Shown here one piece after another: positions 9,027 to 18,849 of a DNA stretch of 64,000 bases; the first letter of the stretch is position 1, and each line of letters begins with the position of its first letter. Position numbers and translations under genes: made by a program. Source of the stretch: Gammaproteobacteria bacterium 42_54_T18 (GTDB lineage: Bacteria > Pseudomonadota > Gammaproteobacteria > Pseudomonadales > Ketobacteraceae); the NCBI GenBank assembly GCA_002163245.1, contig MAAL01000127.1, positions 62,001 to 126,000 on the forward strand, written 5' to 3'. The notes below the pieces were generated by a model, which was not told the origin of the DNA, ran no database searches, and worked only from the letters and a program-made list of their open reading frames with translations.

Positions 9027-11174
9027 ATGATCCCCCAGCGTTCTTCTAGGGAATGGTTTTCTTCCTTCCCCGTTATGCTTTTATTACTCGGTGTTCTCTT
9101 CTTTAACACTGCTGAAATGGGCTATTCTCAATTTCTTAAGCTGGGCGAGAGCCTCTGGCAAGACTATTATCTCTTACGCGGAGATATCGCCACCCCATCA
9201 TGTGATGCTAACGCAGATATAGAACAAGAGTTTCAAAAGCTGCTCGCTGAACAAGAAATGGAAAGTGATGACGAATTCGGGGACATGTTTGGCGACGATG
9301 ATGCAAATGCAGGACCAGACAAAGAAGCCCTTCGCAAATCCATAACTGGGCAGTTAAGCCTTTGTAATGAAAAACATAGAATTGCTAACGAAAACCAAGC
9401 ACGTGTTACCAATAGCGTTAGAGCATTTCGAGAAATCGATTACTTTATGCTGAAGATCGCGGCATTCAGTCGTGATAACCAACGCTCTATTCTTTCCCTT
9501 CTGCTATTCATTTGCGCCTTAACAGCAACACTTACATACCATCATATTGGCCTTCGTCCAATGATGTCGAAGCTCGACCATAAAGTTGGGGCAGGAGCAC
9601 AATTACTTGCAAACCTAGCGCTTTCTTATTCGGCGTATACATACCTGTACAACGGCTATAACACGGGGATTGAGATGCTCTACCCCCAAATCCGCTGGAC
9701 CTATATGATTGGTTTCAGCGCATTAAGTTTAGTTTCCCTCTACCAGTGCTTTAAAATCCCTAAAGATGCGGAAGAAGGAGGCTCAATAGGTAAAGCTTTC
9801 TTATCAGTTCCCCTGTATTGCTACATGGCATTTAGTGCTGCAAACTTCTACATATTCAAAGAAGCCAACCCTCAAGGTGTTGTCCTCTACATCGACAAGA
9901 TGATGGATATGGCCAGCATTTTCACCAAAATTGGCTTATACATCTGGATCGGAATGATGTTAAAACAAACCTTTATTGGTGAATTAGCATTCCGAATATT
10001 TAAACCTTGGAAACTTCCCCCTGAGATGCTTGCATTTGTTGCCGTACTTGTTATGGCAGTACCAACAGCTTATACCGGTGCGTCGGGTGTTATTATTATC
10101 GCAATGGGTGCTGTTGTTTATAGCGAATTACGTCGTGCTGGTGCTCGTCGTCAGCTCGCCCTAGCAGCCACTGCCATGTCCGGCAGCCTCGGTGTTGTCT
10201 TGCGCCCATGCTTACTCGTTGTGCTTATTGCGGCACTGAACAAAGAAGTCACCACCGATCAAATGTTCGGTTGGGGAGTGAAAGTATTCATCCTAACCTC
10301 TTTTATGTTTTTTATTATTTCGCTAGTTGCTAAACAGGGACCTTTAAAAGTAGCTCCGGTTAAAAAAGCGTTGATACCGAGTCTATTCGCTTTTATTCCT
10401 TTAATTCCTTATGCACTGGTATTTGTTCTGACGGCAATTTTTTACGCTTACGTGATGGACGCACACCTTGATGAATTCTCAGCACCAACAATCCTTCCCA
10501 TTATTGTGTTGTTAATGCTTATTTATGAAAAGTTGTTAGCCAAACCTTATATGAGTGCATTCTCTCGCAAATTCCCGGATTTTTACCAAAAGTCCTACGG
10601 TGAAACACTTGAACACGAAGACGATTATCATGACATCGAAAGAGAGGAAACGTTAGAGGGCTCCGTAAGATCTGCAACGACCAACGGTATTGTTCACATT
10701 GGTGCTCTGTTATTGTTAATGGGCCTATCATTAGCTGCCGGGGGGGTTATTGAAGATTCACACATCATTCAAGATTTTTCTGAAAATTCAGGTCTGTTCG
10801 GCAATATGTGGCAAACCATGATCGTGTTATTGATTGCACTTGTAATTATCGGAATGTGTATGGACCCCTTTGGTGCTGTCGTTCTGGTATCGGGAACCAT
10901 AGCTCAAGTTGCTTACCAACAAGGCATAGAGCCCATTCACTTTTGGATGATTACCTTAGTTGCATTTGAATTGGGATATTTATCTCCTCCTGTTGCCGTT
11001 AACCACTTATTAACAAGGCAAGTGGTCGGAGAGAAGGAAGTGTTACTTGCAGCAGAGGAAGTGATAGGAAAATCATTCTGGCTACGTCATGAAAAGATAC
11101 TACTACCACTGACTGTGATGGGGCTATCTCTGATACTTGTAGCATTCGCGCCACTTATCTATATGAATATGTAA
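9027..11174 (+). CDS. TRAP-type permease, fused DctQ/DctM-like, with acidic N-terminal loop
   Basis: A 715-residue multi-pass membrane protein. Residues 13-30 form a first membrane helix, then comes a soluble loop of about 120 residues with an acidic run (residues 78-100, about ten Asp/Glu). Several helices follow from residue 152, and then a large DctM-like domain. Within it AYTGASGVIIIAMG, SGSLGVVLRPC and the late ELGYLSPPVAVNHLL correspond to the two pseudo-symmetric signature loops of TRAP large subunits. The small subunit seems to be fused in, as no separate dctQ is present. TRAP systems use an ion gradient and a periplasmic binding protein, here probably the AdeT1/2-type protein upstream. 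The substrate is unknown. Confidence 0.8.
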   Translation: MIPQRSSREWFSSFPVMLLLLGVLFFNTAEMGYSQFLKLGESLWQDYYLLRGDIATPSCDANADIEQEFQKLLAEQEMESDDEFGDMFGDDDANAGPDKEALRKSITGQLSLCNEKHRIANENQARVTNSVRAFREIDYFMLKIAAFSRDNQRSILSLLLFICALTATLTYHHIGLRPMMSKLDHKVGAGAQLLANLALSYSAYTYLYNGYNTGIEMLYPQIRWTYMIGFSALSLVSLYQCFKIPKDAEEGGSIGKAFLSVPLYCYMAFSAANFYIFKEANPQGVVLYIDKMMDMASIFTKIGLYIWIGMMLKQTFIGELAFRIFKPWKLPPEMLAFVAVLVMAVPTAYTGASGVIIIAMGAVVYSELRRAGARRQLALAATAMSGSLGVVLRPCLLVVLIAALNKEVTTDQMFGWGVKVFILTSFMFFIISLVAKQGPLKVAPVKKALIPSLFAFIPLIPYALVFVLTAIFYAYVMDAHLDEFSAPTILPIIVLLMLIYEKLLAKPYMSAFSRKFPDFYQKSYGETLEHEDDYHDIEREETLEGSVRSATTNGIVHIGALLLLMGLSLAAGGVIEDSHIIQDFSENSGLFGNMWQTMIVLLIALVIIGMCMDPFGAVVLVSGTIAQVAYQQGIEPIHFWMITLVAFELGYLSPPVAVNHLLTRQVVGEKEVLLAAEEVIGKSFWLRHEKILLPLTVMGLSLILVAFAPLIYMNM

Positions 11175-11180
11175 GAAAAC

Positions 11181-11230
11181 ACACAGTAATACTAGACTGG
11201 GGTATTCAGCCTAGTATTACTGTGTTTTTG
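11181..11230. terminator. Terminator after the TRAP-like permease
   Basis: A 15-bp perfect stem (11181-11195 with 11211-11225) has a 15-base loop in which pairing partly continues, and is followed by a T-run. It lies 6 bases after the permease stop codon. Confidence 0.85.
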
Positions 11231-11571
11231 TACCGAAACTGTTAGCGCCATTTTTCCACCTCCCCCTCTTTACCTTGAAACGCCTTTGCCTCTCTGATTT
11301 CTGCCCAACAAGTTTCGTTGGAAACATTGAGTAATGGTTTATCAATCACCTTCAGAATAAGGTGAATTTCTTTTCTCCTTATCTTTCAAACTCCCAAAAT
11401 ATTAAGTTTATTCAAATCACAGCCTCACAAAACATTCTTCACTCGCCGTTCCCATCAGCTTACTTGACGGACAACGAATAACGGCTATTAATTAATTGAC
11501 TAAAAACAATACAAACGATGCTTTGGTTCGCTGGATATCCAGCAAGACAAACCAAACGTGGGGATAAATAC
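11231..11571. other. Noncoding spacer and leader of the OprP-like porin
   Basis: About 340 bases without a gene. An open frame from 11518 joins the porin in frame, but the signal peptide starts at 11572, so this is leader. The only notable element is a 14-bp palindrome at 11530-11543. No other structure was found. Confidence 0.6.
11530..11543. promoter_or_regulatory. Perfect 14-bp palindrome in the porin leader
   Basis: GCTGGATATCCAGC is its own reverse complement and ends 28 bases before the porin ATG. Weaker complementarity continues outside it (GGTTT/AAACC-type bases at 11522-11551). It may be a repressor operator overlapping the promoter or a leader hairpin; I do not recognise the site. 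Confidence 0.45.
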
Positions 11572-12522
11572 ATGAAAAAAATCAATGTATTAGTAACTGG
11601 ATTAGCACTGATAGCTTCTGGGAGTGCTGTTGCAGGTATGCCAACAATTAAAACACAAATCAGAGGTGACCTTATTAGAAGTGATGTTGAGGGTGCCAAT
11701 GAGGGAACCTCGTTCCAAGTTCCCTATATGCGATTTGATATAAAAGGCAAAATTACAAACGACCTATCCTATCGTTTGAAGTTCAGGTTAAACAAAACCT
11801 TAGCGCAAGAAGATGATGATGGGACAGGTAAAGGTGTTGATTATGCCTATATTCAGAAAAAATTTGATAATGGGTTGAAGGTTAAACTCGGCAAACAATA
11901 TATAAACTTAGGTGGTTATGAATCCATATTCTCTTCCCGTGACACCTACTCCCAGGGCTCTCTTACATGGGAAAATGCATCTTTTTACCGCAATGCAGTT
12001 GGCGTGTTTTATAATATGGGCGGCCATAGTTTTAATCTACAAGTTGCCAATAACAAAGAGGAAGATAGAAGCGAAAATTTGTTATACGGTGCTCAAGCCA
12101 TACTCTCATTTGTTGATGGCATGATAAACCCTTTAGTTTCCTACCACGCTGATACAACTCATAATGATATCGCTGTCGGATTACAGGTGAAAGCATCAGC
12201 ATTAACAGTTGAAGTGGATAGGGTCATAACCCAGCATGATGATACCGATACAGGAGCTAAAGTGGATGACGACAATTCATCAACGGTATTTGTAAAATAC
12301 AAACAAGGAAAATGGTCACCTCAACTGCGTTACACAGTAGCAGATGGCGAGGTATACAAAGACTTTGATAGCTACCATGCCGCTCTCGAATACTACCCAT
12401 ACGGCAATAGCTCCTTACGCTATCATGTGGCTTATGCAAAAGTCGACAACATCAAAGATGACGCTACTAGCACCAAAGAAGAATCAAAAACGCTTACCGT
12501 AGGCTTTGCTTTATCATTCTAA
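11572..12522 (+). CDS. OprP/OprO-like outer-membrane porin
   Basis: I place the start at the ATG at 11572, giving 316 residues with a standard signal peptide (basic MKK, hydrophobic core, cleavage near AVA-G at residue 20). An ATG at 11518 in the same frame would put 18 charged residues before the signal and is unlikely. The mature protein has amphipathic strands from the start (TQIRGDLIR, FDIKGKITNDLSYRLKFRLN), the phrase GLKVKLGKQYINLGGYES, and a C-terminal phenylalanine. These fit the phosphate-selective porin O/P family. The acidic rather than basic interior suggests the substrate need not be phosphate. It follows the TRAP-like cassette but has its own spacer. Confidence 0.72.
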   Translation: MKKINVLVTGLALIASGSAVAGMPTIKTQIRGDLIRSDVEGANEGTSFQVPYMRFDIKGKITNDLSYRLKFRLNKTLAQEDDDGTGKGVDYAYIQKKFDNGLKVKLGKQYINLGGYESIFSSRDTYSQGSLTWENASFYRNAVGVFYNMGGHSFNLQVANNKEEDRSENLLYGAQAILSFVDGMINPLVSYHADTTHNDIAVGLQVKASALTVEVDRVITQHDDTDTGAKVDDDNSSTVFVKYKQGKWSPQLRYTVADGEVYKDFDSYHAALEYYPYGNSSLRYHVAYAKVDNIKDDATSTKEESKTLTVGFALSF

Positions 12523-12602
12523 ATTCCTGGATTCTAATGCAGCAAGGAAGCTGATAGTTTAAGCTATACCTAATTAATCTACCTCGTCACCAAAGATTCC
12601 GC

Positions 12603-13496
12603 ATGAATGATTTAGTCAATAACTTCCTACAAGTATTAAACCTAGAAACTCTCGAACATAACCTTTTTCGCGGCACTAATCGAGCGATGGATGGACGCAG
12701 CGTATTTGGCGGCCAAGTTGTCGCTCAAGCCTTGACAGCAGCACATCGCACCCTGCAAGAGCATCGTCAAGCCCATTCTTTACACGGTTATTTCCTACGT
12801 CCCGGCGATGTCAGCACTCCCATTATCTATGAAGTAGACCGTATTCGAGACGGAGGTAGCTTTACTACAAGACGTGTTGTAGCCATTCAGCACGGCGAAG
12901 CTATTTTTAATTTATCCGTATCCTTTCAAGCTGATGAGAAAGGTTTTGAACACCAAGCGGAAACCATGCCGGATGTTCCTGCACCAGAAGACGTGGAGCA
13001 TGAATTAGAAATACGTAAGCGTGTTGCTCATAATATCCCAGTGAAATTTAGAGATGCGTTTTTGCAACCACGCCTCATTGAAATTCGCCCTATTGATCCC
13101 GTTGATTATTTTGAACCTGAAGCCAAACCCCCTAGAAAACGCTCCTGGTTTAGAGTACCGGGTCATTTATCAGGAGAGCTTGGTGTACACCAAGCAGCAT
13201 TAACCTATGCATCTGACTTTGGCTTACTCGGCTGCGGCATGCTCCCTCACCAACTATCGTTTATGAACCCAAAAGTTCAAGCCGCAAGCCTTGATCATGC
13301 CATTTGGTTTCATCACAACTTCCGTGCCGACGAGTGGTTGCTTTACGATATGGAAAGCCCTAGCGGATCCGGGGCCCGTAGCTTTAACCGAGGGCAAATT
13401 TACAATCAGAAAGGTATTTTGGTAGCCTCAGTAGCCCAAGAAGGATTGATGCGCGTTCGCAAGCCGCCTAAAACAGCCCCATCTGCTGATCAGTAA
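12603..13496 (+). CDS. tesB: Acyl-CoA thioesterase II
   Basis: A 297-residue double hot-dog thioesterase, which hydrolyses medium and long acyl-CoA to free fatty acid and CoA. The N-terminal half has FRGTNRAMDGRSVFGGQVVA and HSLHGYFLRPGD, and the C-terminal half has the conserved ALTYASDFGLLG carrying the aspartate that with a Thr and a Gln forms the E. coli TesB active site. The length is normal for the family. The last 29 bases overlap the 3' end of polB on the other strand. The ribosome site is weak. Confidence 0.95.
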   Translation: MNDLVNNFLQVLNLETLEHNLFRGTNRAMDGRSVFGGQVVAQALTAAHRTLQEHRQAHSLHGYFLRPGDVSTPIIYEVDRIRDGGSFTTRRVVAIQHGEAIFNLSVSFQADEKGFEHQAETMPDVPAPEDVEHELEIRKRVAHNIPVKFRDAFLQPRLIEIRPIDPVDYFEPEAKPPRKRSWFRVPGHLSGELGVHQAALTYASDFGLLGCGMLPHQLSFMNPKVQAASLDHAIWFHHNFRADEWLLYDMESPSGSGARSFNRGQIYNQKGILVASVAQEGLMRVRKPPKTAPSADQ

Positions 13497-16002
13497 TTTG
13501 CTGTAATGATGTCCCCATAAACTGTAATAAGCCATCCACGGCAGGGGCTAGTTGGCGTTCAATATAAAAATCATAATCCAAAGCTGATTCAGCGTACATA
13601 ACAGGTTCTGGTCCATTGAGCGTCATAATGTATTCACTCCAACCTCCAAACTCAAACTGTTTCGATTTTCCGAGCTGCACGTTTCTTTCATCCGCTTTTC
13701 TTGCTGCTTGTACGTGAGGAGGGACATTTTTTTGGTAATCCGATAACTTACGTCGTAAGCGTTTACGAAAAACCAACTGAGCATCCATTTCACCATTCAT
13801 AACTTGTTCATACACTTGCTTGATAAACGACTCATACGGTTCATTGTGAAACACCTTCCAAAACAATTGCCGCTGCACATCCCTAGCCAGATGCGTCCAA
13901 TCTGTTCTAACGTTCTCCAACCCCTTAAACACCAATTCATCCTCCTTCCCTGGAGCGCTGATCATACCGGCATAACGCTTTTTGCTACCCACGTCTGAAC
14001 CACGAACCGTTGGCATCATAAATCGTGAGAAGTGGGTTTCGAACTCGATTTCTAGGCAACTCTTTAACCCAAATCGTGATTCAAGCGTTTTATCCCACCA
14101 CTGATTGAGCCGTTCAGCCAATTCGGTGCCAATACGACATACATCAACATCACTCCCCTCCCCTCCTTGGTTCACCCAAACAAATACAGAATCAGTATCA
14201 CCATAAATCACTTGATACCCCTGGCTTTCAATTAACTCGCGTGTTTTCTGCAAAATATCATGGCCTCGTAATGTAATTGAACTAGACAATCGAGGGTCAT
14301 AAAACCGGCACAAAGGTGTTCCCAACACGCCATAGAATGAGTTCATGATAATTTTAATAGCTTGAGACAATGGAGCGTTTTTTTCTTTTTTAGCGGTATC
14401 CCTGGCCTGCCATAGGGTAGTAATGATGCCTGGAAGTATATGGTGATGCTTGCTAAAAAAAGCACCGTTAAAACCTGGAATCCAATCATCCCAATTTTGG
14501 CTAGCGTATTTTTCCATCGCTATTGCTTTAAGGTCAACAATAGGTTGATTAAACACCTCAGGTGGAATGTCCGTATTCTCGCCAATCGCATGCTGACTCA
14601 CTACAAGTGATAGCGGATCAATATTAAACGTGCGAATAATACTTGGATACAGACTTTTAAAATCTAAAACCAATACATGTTCATACAATCCAGGAACAGA
14701 GTTCATGACGTAGCCCCCAGGGGCAACAATATCACTCTGCATCATACCTATATTGGGAGCAACATAACCTTCGCGATGCAAACGAGGTAAATACAAATTT
14801 TCAAATGCCGCAACGGATCCTCCGGTTTTATCCATAGGTAAACCCGTTAGTCGAGCCCGCTCTTCTGAAAAGTGCAACAACTGTGCTTTATCAAAAATAT
14901 CCAACACCAACTGACAATCTTCGATATTGTATTTAGCTAACGCTACTTTGTCGTTACGAAACATTACGCCAATTTCTTCCCCTCGGTTCTCTACATCATG
15001 AACCAATTTCCCTCGGCCAAGGAATTCTCGAGCGACATTCTCTAAAGAAAAACTCTCAAAATTATAAGTAGCTGCCTTTAACGTATCAATGCCATCCAAT
15101 ACAACTCGCCCAGGCACTAACACAAAATAATGCTGCCCCTCTCTCTGAGAAGAGCGCCACTCCGGCACCAAGCGATTACGCCCCAGTGAAAATGCGAGCC
15201 GATATTGGTCACACTTCTTCTGTAACATACGCAAATCAAAATTCACCACATTCCAGCCAACGATAATATCTGGGTCAGCGTTTTCCATCCATATTAAAAA
15301 CAATTCCAATAAGTGGCGCTCATTTCGAGCAAACACCAGTGTAAACTCTGCATGTTCTTGTTTATTTTTTTCAGTTGCAGAGTCGCTTTGGGCTGAACCC
15401 CCCACCATAAACACATAGCGCTGCCCTCCCTGAACCACAGCGATAGAATAGAGCTGATCGTGAGAAATTGACTTTCCAATATCCATTGACGTTTCTATAT
15501 CAATGGAGGCAACTTTAAAATGAGGAACAAATGTACCAGGAGTTAGCCGAGGCGAATGAACCGTATCAAAACGATCACCTGGTGTTTTTCGAGCCACTTG
15601 CCCACCGTCAATTGATACAACGGAGGTAATAAAACGTTCCATTAAATACCGTTCAGCAGGTCGAACATCGGCCTCCAAGAATGGAATCCCGATATTTTCA
15701 AACTCGCCTTTTGCCGCTAGTAATTGCCGATAACTGGAAAAATATACTCCACTTACCGGTTCACCGCTAAAAGAGCTCAAAGCCAGAGGTTTAATACTTA
15801 CCCCCGGCGTATGTAACAGTCGCTTTTCGATCCGCTTAAGCAGAACCGTTTCAACAAAACACACGGCTTGCTGATTATCAATCTCAACACACACAGCGCC
15901 GTCACCGGTTTTTATCCAATAGGTGAAAACAAGCCCTTGCTCACCCTCTCTTTGTGAGCGACTCTCTCGCCGTTGACGGGTTAGTAAAAAACCTTGAGTC
16001 AA
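13468..16002 (-). CDS. polB: DNA polymerase II (family B), TTG start coupled to xthA
   Basis: An 844-residue family B polymerase with 3'-5' proofreading, used in replication restart and lesion bypass. Seen in order: [16 protein letters not shown], exonuclease motif I (SIDIETS), exo II ([12 protein letters not shown]), polymerase motif A ([13 protein letters not shown]), motif B ([13 protein letters not shown]), motif C (YGDTDSVFV), and the C-terminal QMGLF clamp-binding-like tail. The frame is open to 16068, but E. coli PolB aligns from MTQGFLLTR, which here is a TTG at 16002-16000. That TTG overlaps the TGA stop of xthA (TTGA), so the two are probably translationally coupled. Confidence 0.93.
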   Translation of the reverse strand: MTQGFLLTRQRRESRSQREGEQGLVFTYWIKTGDGAVCVEIDNQQAVCFVETVLLKRIEKRLLHTPGVSIKPLALSSFSGEPVSGVYFSSYRQLLAAKGEFENIGIPFLEADVRPAERYLMERFITSVVSIDGGQVARKTPGDRFDTVHSPRLTPGTFVPHFKVASIDIETSMDIGKSISHDQLYSIAVVQGGQRYVFMVGGSAQSDSATEKNKQEHAEFTLVFARNERHLLELFLIWMENADPDIIVGWNVVNFDLRMLQKKCDQYRLAFSLGRNRLVPEWRSSQREGQHYFVLVPGRVVLDGIDTLKAATYNFESFSLENVAREFLGRGKLVHDVENRGEEIGVMFRNDKVALAKYNIEDCQLVLDIFDKAQLLHFSEERARLTGLPMDKTGGSVAAFENLYLPRLHREGYVAPNIGMMQSDIVAPGGYVMNSVPGLYEHVLVLDFKSLYPSIIRTFNIDPLSLVVSQHAIGENTDIPPEVFNQPIVDLKAIAMEKYASQNWDDWIPGFNGAFFSKHHHILPGIITTLWQARDTAKKEKNAPLSQAIKIIMNSFYGVLGTPLCRFYDPRLSSSITLRGHDILQKTRELIESQGYQVIYGDTDSVFVWVNQGGEGSDVDVCRIGTELAERLNQWWDKTLESRFGLKSCLEIEFETHFSRFMMPTVRGSDVGSKKRYAGMISAPGKEDELVFKGLENVRTDWTHLARDVQRQLFWKVFHNEPYESFIKQVYEQVMNGEMDAQLVFRKRLRRKLSDYQKNVPPHVQAARKADERNVQLGKSKQFEFGGWSEYIMTLNGPEPVMYAESALDYDFYIERQLAPAVDGLLQFMGTSLQQITDQQMGLF

Positions 16003-16814
16003 AAAGAAAACTCGGACCAAATGGGGCAATGATCTGACGGCTTTTCCATTGCTCGAATATCGTAACAAACACCAGTATCAACCAATGTATCCGTCAACAT
16101 CTGAGTTGCTAATATCACATCGATACGCAACCCACGCTTTGGTTCTCGGTCAAAGCCTTTGCTACGGTAATCAAACCAGCTAAACACATCATTCACATCA
16201 GGGTTTTGATGCCGAAACGTATCTGTTAATCCCCAATCGTGTAACCGCGCCAACCAATCACGCTCCTCAGGCAGAAAACTGCATTTTCCTGTACGTAACC
16301 ACCGCTTCTTATTGTCAGGTCCAATACCTATATCAAGGTCTGAAGGGGAAATATTAATATCCCCCATTACAATCACAGGCTGCGATGAGTCAAAAGATGT
16401 CGTTAAATAGGTTTGCAAATCCTCATAAAACTTTTGTTTGGCAGGAAATTTTTGTGGGTGCTCTCGATTATCACCTTGCGGGAAATAACCGTTGATGATC
16501 GTTACGGTATTCCCTTTGGAGGTTTCATATTCTCCAACAATTAAGCGACGCTGGGCGTCGTCTTCATCCGTTGGAAAGCCTTTTCTTAGAGATACCGGAG
16601 GCTTTTTAGATAGCATAGCAACACCGTAGTGGCCTTTCTGTCCATGAAACTCTACTTCATACCCTAAAGCGTGAACCATCTCCACCGGAAATTCGCTGTC
16701 TTGAACTTTGCTTTCTTGTATACCGATAACATCGGGGTTATAGGTTTCAATCAACGCTTCCAACTGATGTTGTCTAACCCGTATACCATTTGTATTAAAA
16801 GAAACCACCTTCAT
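15999..16814 (-). CDS. xthA: Exodeoxyribonuclease III (AP endonuclease)
   Basis: A 271-residue exonuclease III of the endonuclease/exonuclease/phosphatase fold, cutting DNA at abasic sites in base-excision repair. Diagnostic stretches are [10 protein letters not shown] at the N-terminus, [10 protein letters not shown] (metal-binding Glu), [13 protein letters not shown] (Asp and Asn of the active site), RIDVILAT and the final [10 protein letters not shown] with the catalytic Asp-His. The length is typical. It is the first gene of a two-gene operon with polB, and their stop and start codons overlap. Confidence 0.95.
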   Translation of the reverse strand: MKVVSFNTNGIRVRQHQLEALIETYNPDVIGIQESKVQDSEFPVEMVHALGYEVEFHGQKGHYGVAMLSKKPPVSLRKGFPTDEDDAQRRLIVGEYETSKGNTVTIINGYFPQGDNREHPQKFPAKQKFYEDLQTYLTTSFDSSQPVIVMGDINISPSDLDIGIGPDNKKRWLRTGKCSFLPEERDWLARLHDWGLTDTFRHQNPDVNDVFSWFDYRSKGFDREPKRGLRIDVILATQMLTDTLVDTGVCYDIRAMEKPSDHCPIWSEFSF

Positions 16815-17006
16815 GGACTATCACCTTTGATTATTGCTTAAACTAAAATTCGACCATATTACCACACACCTTGCCGCTCTCCTTATCATACTGTGGCATA
16901 TCGCTTTTAATCCCTTCTCCATGTGGTAAGCTGCGATATATTGCGCGTTACAACCCTGTTGATACCCTCTCACTTGACCACAAATCGACTACATAAGAGA
17001 CAAAAC

Positions 17007-17657
17007 ATGAGTGATCTGAAAAACATTTCGATTTTTGAAGGATTATCAGAAGAAGAGCTTTCTGCCATAGAAGCCCTTGCGGTCACCCGAAATTACCCTA
17101 AAAACAGTGTTATCATCAATGAAGGAGATATTGCCAATGCAATGTATATGGTTAGTTCCGGTAAAGTACGTGTTTATGTCAGCGATGATCAAGGCAAAGA
17201 ATTTATTCTAAACTCAATGGGGCCAGGTGAGTATTTTGGTGAATTATCCCTGCTTGATGATGAAAAGCGCTCAGCATCGGTTATCACTACAGAGAAATCG
17301 ACGTTCTCTATTATCTACAAAGATGAATTCACAAAAGCTATAGAAGCCAACCCCAATCTTGCTATGGCTATGCTAAGAAACCTTGCCAGCAGTGTTCGTC
17401 AGCTAACAGACAATATCAAAACCCTTGCCCTTCAGGATGTATACGGAAGAATCCGCAAAACCTTATTGAATATGGCCGTTGAAAAAGGCGATATCATGGT
17501 GGTAGAAGAGAAACTAACCCAACAGGATATCGCTAATCGCATTGGTTCTTCTCGAGAAATGGTCGCTAGAATTCTAAAAGACCTTACTGTTGGTGGCTAT
17601 ATATTATCGGAACGAAAACAGTTTCAGATTCTTAAAAAGCTGCCTGAGAGTTACTAA
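17007..17657 (+). CDS. Crp/Fnr-family transcription regulator
   Basis: I take the ATG at 17007 (MSDLKNISIFEGLSEEEL), giving 216 residues, the usual Crp length; the upstream extension to 16923 adds non-conserved residues. The N-terminal cyclic-nucleotide-binding barrel has GEYFGELSLLDDEKRSASV, in which the Glu, Arg and Ser that grip the phosphate of cAMP in Crp are kept. A dimer helix (ASSVRQLTDNIKTLALQDVY) leads to a winged helix-turn-helix with LTQQDIANRIGSSREMVARI. No cluster of iron-sulfur cysteines is present, so it is not Fnr. It could be the organism's Crp or a paralogue. It is divergent from xthA. Confidence 0.85.
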   Translation: MSDLKNISIFEGLSEEELSAIEALAVTRNYPKNSVIINEGDIANAMYMVSSGKVRVYVSDDQGKEFILNSMGPGEYFGELSLLDDEKRSASVITTEKSTFSIIYKDEFTKAIEANPNLAMAMLRNLASSVRQLTDNIKTLALQDVYGRIRKTLLNMAVEKGDIMVVEEKLTQQDIANRIGSSREMVARILKDLTVGGYILSERKQFQILKKLPESY

Positions 17658-17708
17658 ATAGACAGCGCCAAACAACGTCACTCCACCCTAGTTATTGTTC
17701 TTGCTGCG

Positions 17709-17753
17709 ATGATTAGGGGATTTCCCTCTTCATGAGCCAATTACCCTAATCAT
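17709..17753. other. Inverted repeat downstream of the Crp-family gene
   Basis: ATGATTAGGG (17709-17718) pairs perfectly with CCCTAATCAT (17744-17753) across a 25-base loop. There is no T-run, so it is a weak terminator at best. It may be an operator for the lipoprotein gene downstream. Confidence 0.35.
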
Positions 17754-17860
17754 TAGCCCGATCCCCCCTGTGTTTACACTCTAAAACCTCTCAAACTGAA
17801 CTCTGTGTAGAAAAACAATAAATACTGTCAATAAGGCAGAAACTACAGAGCAAAACAACA

Positions 17861-18796
17861 ATGAACAAAATACTATTAGGCTTGGCGATATTTTCCCTCC
17901 AAGCGTGCGGATATACCCCCGCAGACAAACCCTCAGAAGCCTGCTCTGAGATGCTTGTTCAATCTCAGGTGAGAGTCTCAGCTCGCAGTGAACAGCTTGT
18001 AGATGAAATGATTGGATTTCTATCTAGTAAAACCCTGTCAGAGTTAAACCCAGACAATGCCGATACTGCAGGTCAACTGGCCTCACCTATGCGCGATATA
18101 TTTATTACTCATCGCGAGGTAGCGAGTAACGAGAAAGGCCAACCCATACCCATTACTGCGGGTTCAGGATTTGGAACCTTAAACATAAATATAAACAATA
18201 AAGCGGAACCTGAAAATTTATTCGGTATTTATCAGGCAAACACTCCGTCAGCCACCTGTAACTATCCATTCTCTCCAAAATCCCCACGCGCGATTATCCC
18301 TAACAACGCTAATTCCCAGCAGGTGCCATTTGTCGCATCTAAGGTAATGACTTTGGCCTGTAATGTACTAACCAGTTGCACTAGCATGGATAGCTCATTA
18401 TTTTTAAATATTTCCAACAGTTCTTTACATGGAACTAAAAACAAATTTTTCTTTGATGACGCTACGTATGACACGAACAACATTGTGTACAAAACGTTTG
18501 CGGGATAGCATCCAGGGGATGCATCATTACCAAGTTCAAACTGGGCTAGTGTTGGATTCAGCGACTATTTACAGGGTGACATGGCAGGCCATTACGTCAT
18601 CTATAAACAATCTAACTTTCAGCAATATATTCTATTATTTTACAAACCTTTTGAAGACAAAAATGGAGAGTTTACAGGTGTTGCTTATGCATTCGTAAAT
18701 CTATATGAAGAGTACCTCATCAACGATACATTCGCCTCAGCTATCGATGATGGAATATGTAACATGCCACCTAGAAACTGTACAACAGGGGAATGA
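17861..18796 (+). pseudogene. Lipoprotein gene interrupted by one in-frame TAG
   Basis: The first open part (17861-18508) gives 215 residues with a lipoprotein signal: lipobox LQAC puts the lipidated Cys at residue 16. It ends at a TAG at 18506-18508. The same frame then stays open without a shift to a TGA at 18794-18796, adding 95 codons. These look protein-like, for instance GHYVIYKQSNFQQY and EFTGVAYAFVNLYEEY, and end with two cysteines (ICNMPPRNC). So the original gene was probably 311 codons, broken at codon 216. It is either a recent nonsense pseudogene, a truncated but functional lipoprotein, or a case of stop read-through. I do not recognise the family. Confidence 0.72.
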
Positions 18797-18849
18797 GAAC
18801 TAACCAAGAACATAAGGCATGCCGTCAAAAATGGTCGTCACTTTTTTCA

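Noticed and set aside
11518-11571. N-terminal extension of the porin
   Set aside because: It would put 18 charged residues before a perfect signal peptide beginning at 11572.
16003-16068. Longer polB start within xthA
   Set aside because: Alignment to E. coli PolB begins at the TTG at 16002, which also overlaps the xthA stop.
18429-18698. Separate 89-codon gene overlapping the broken lipoprotein gene
   Set aside because: It is in another frame, and the frame of the lipoprotein resumes after the TAG with better protein character.
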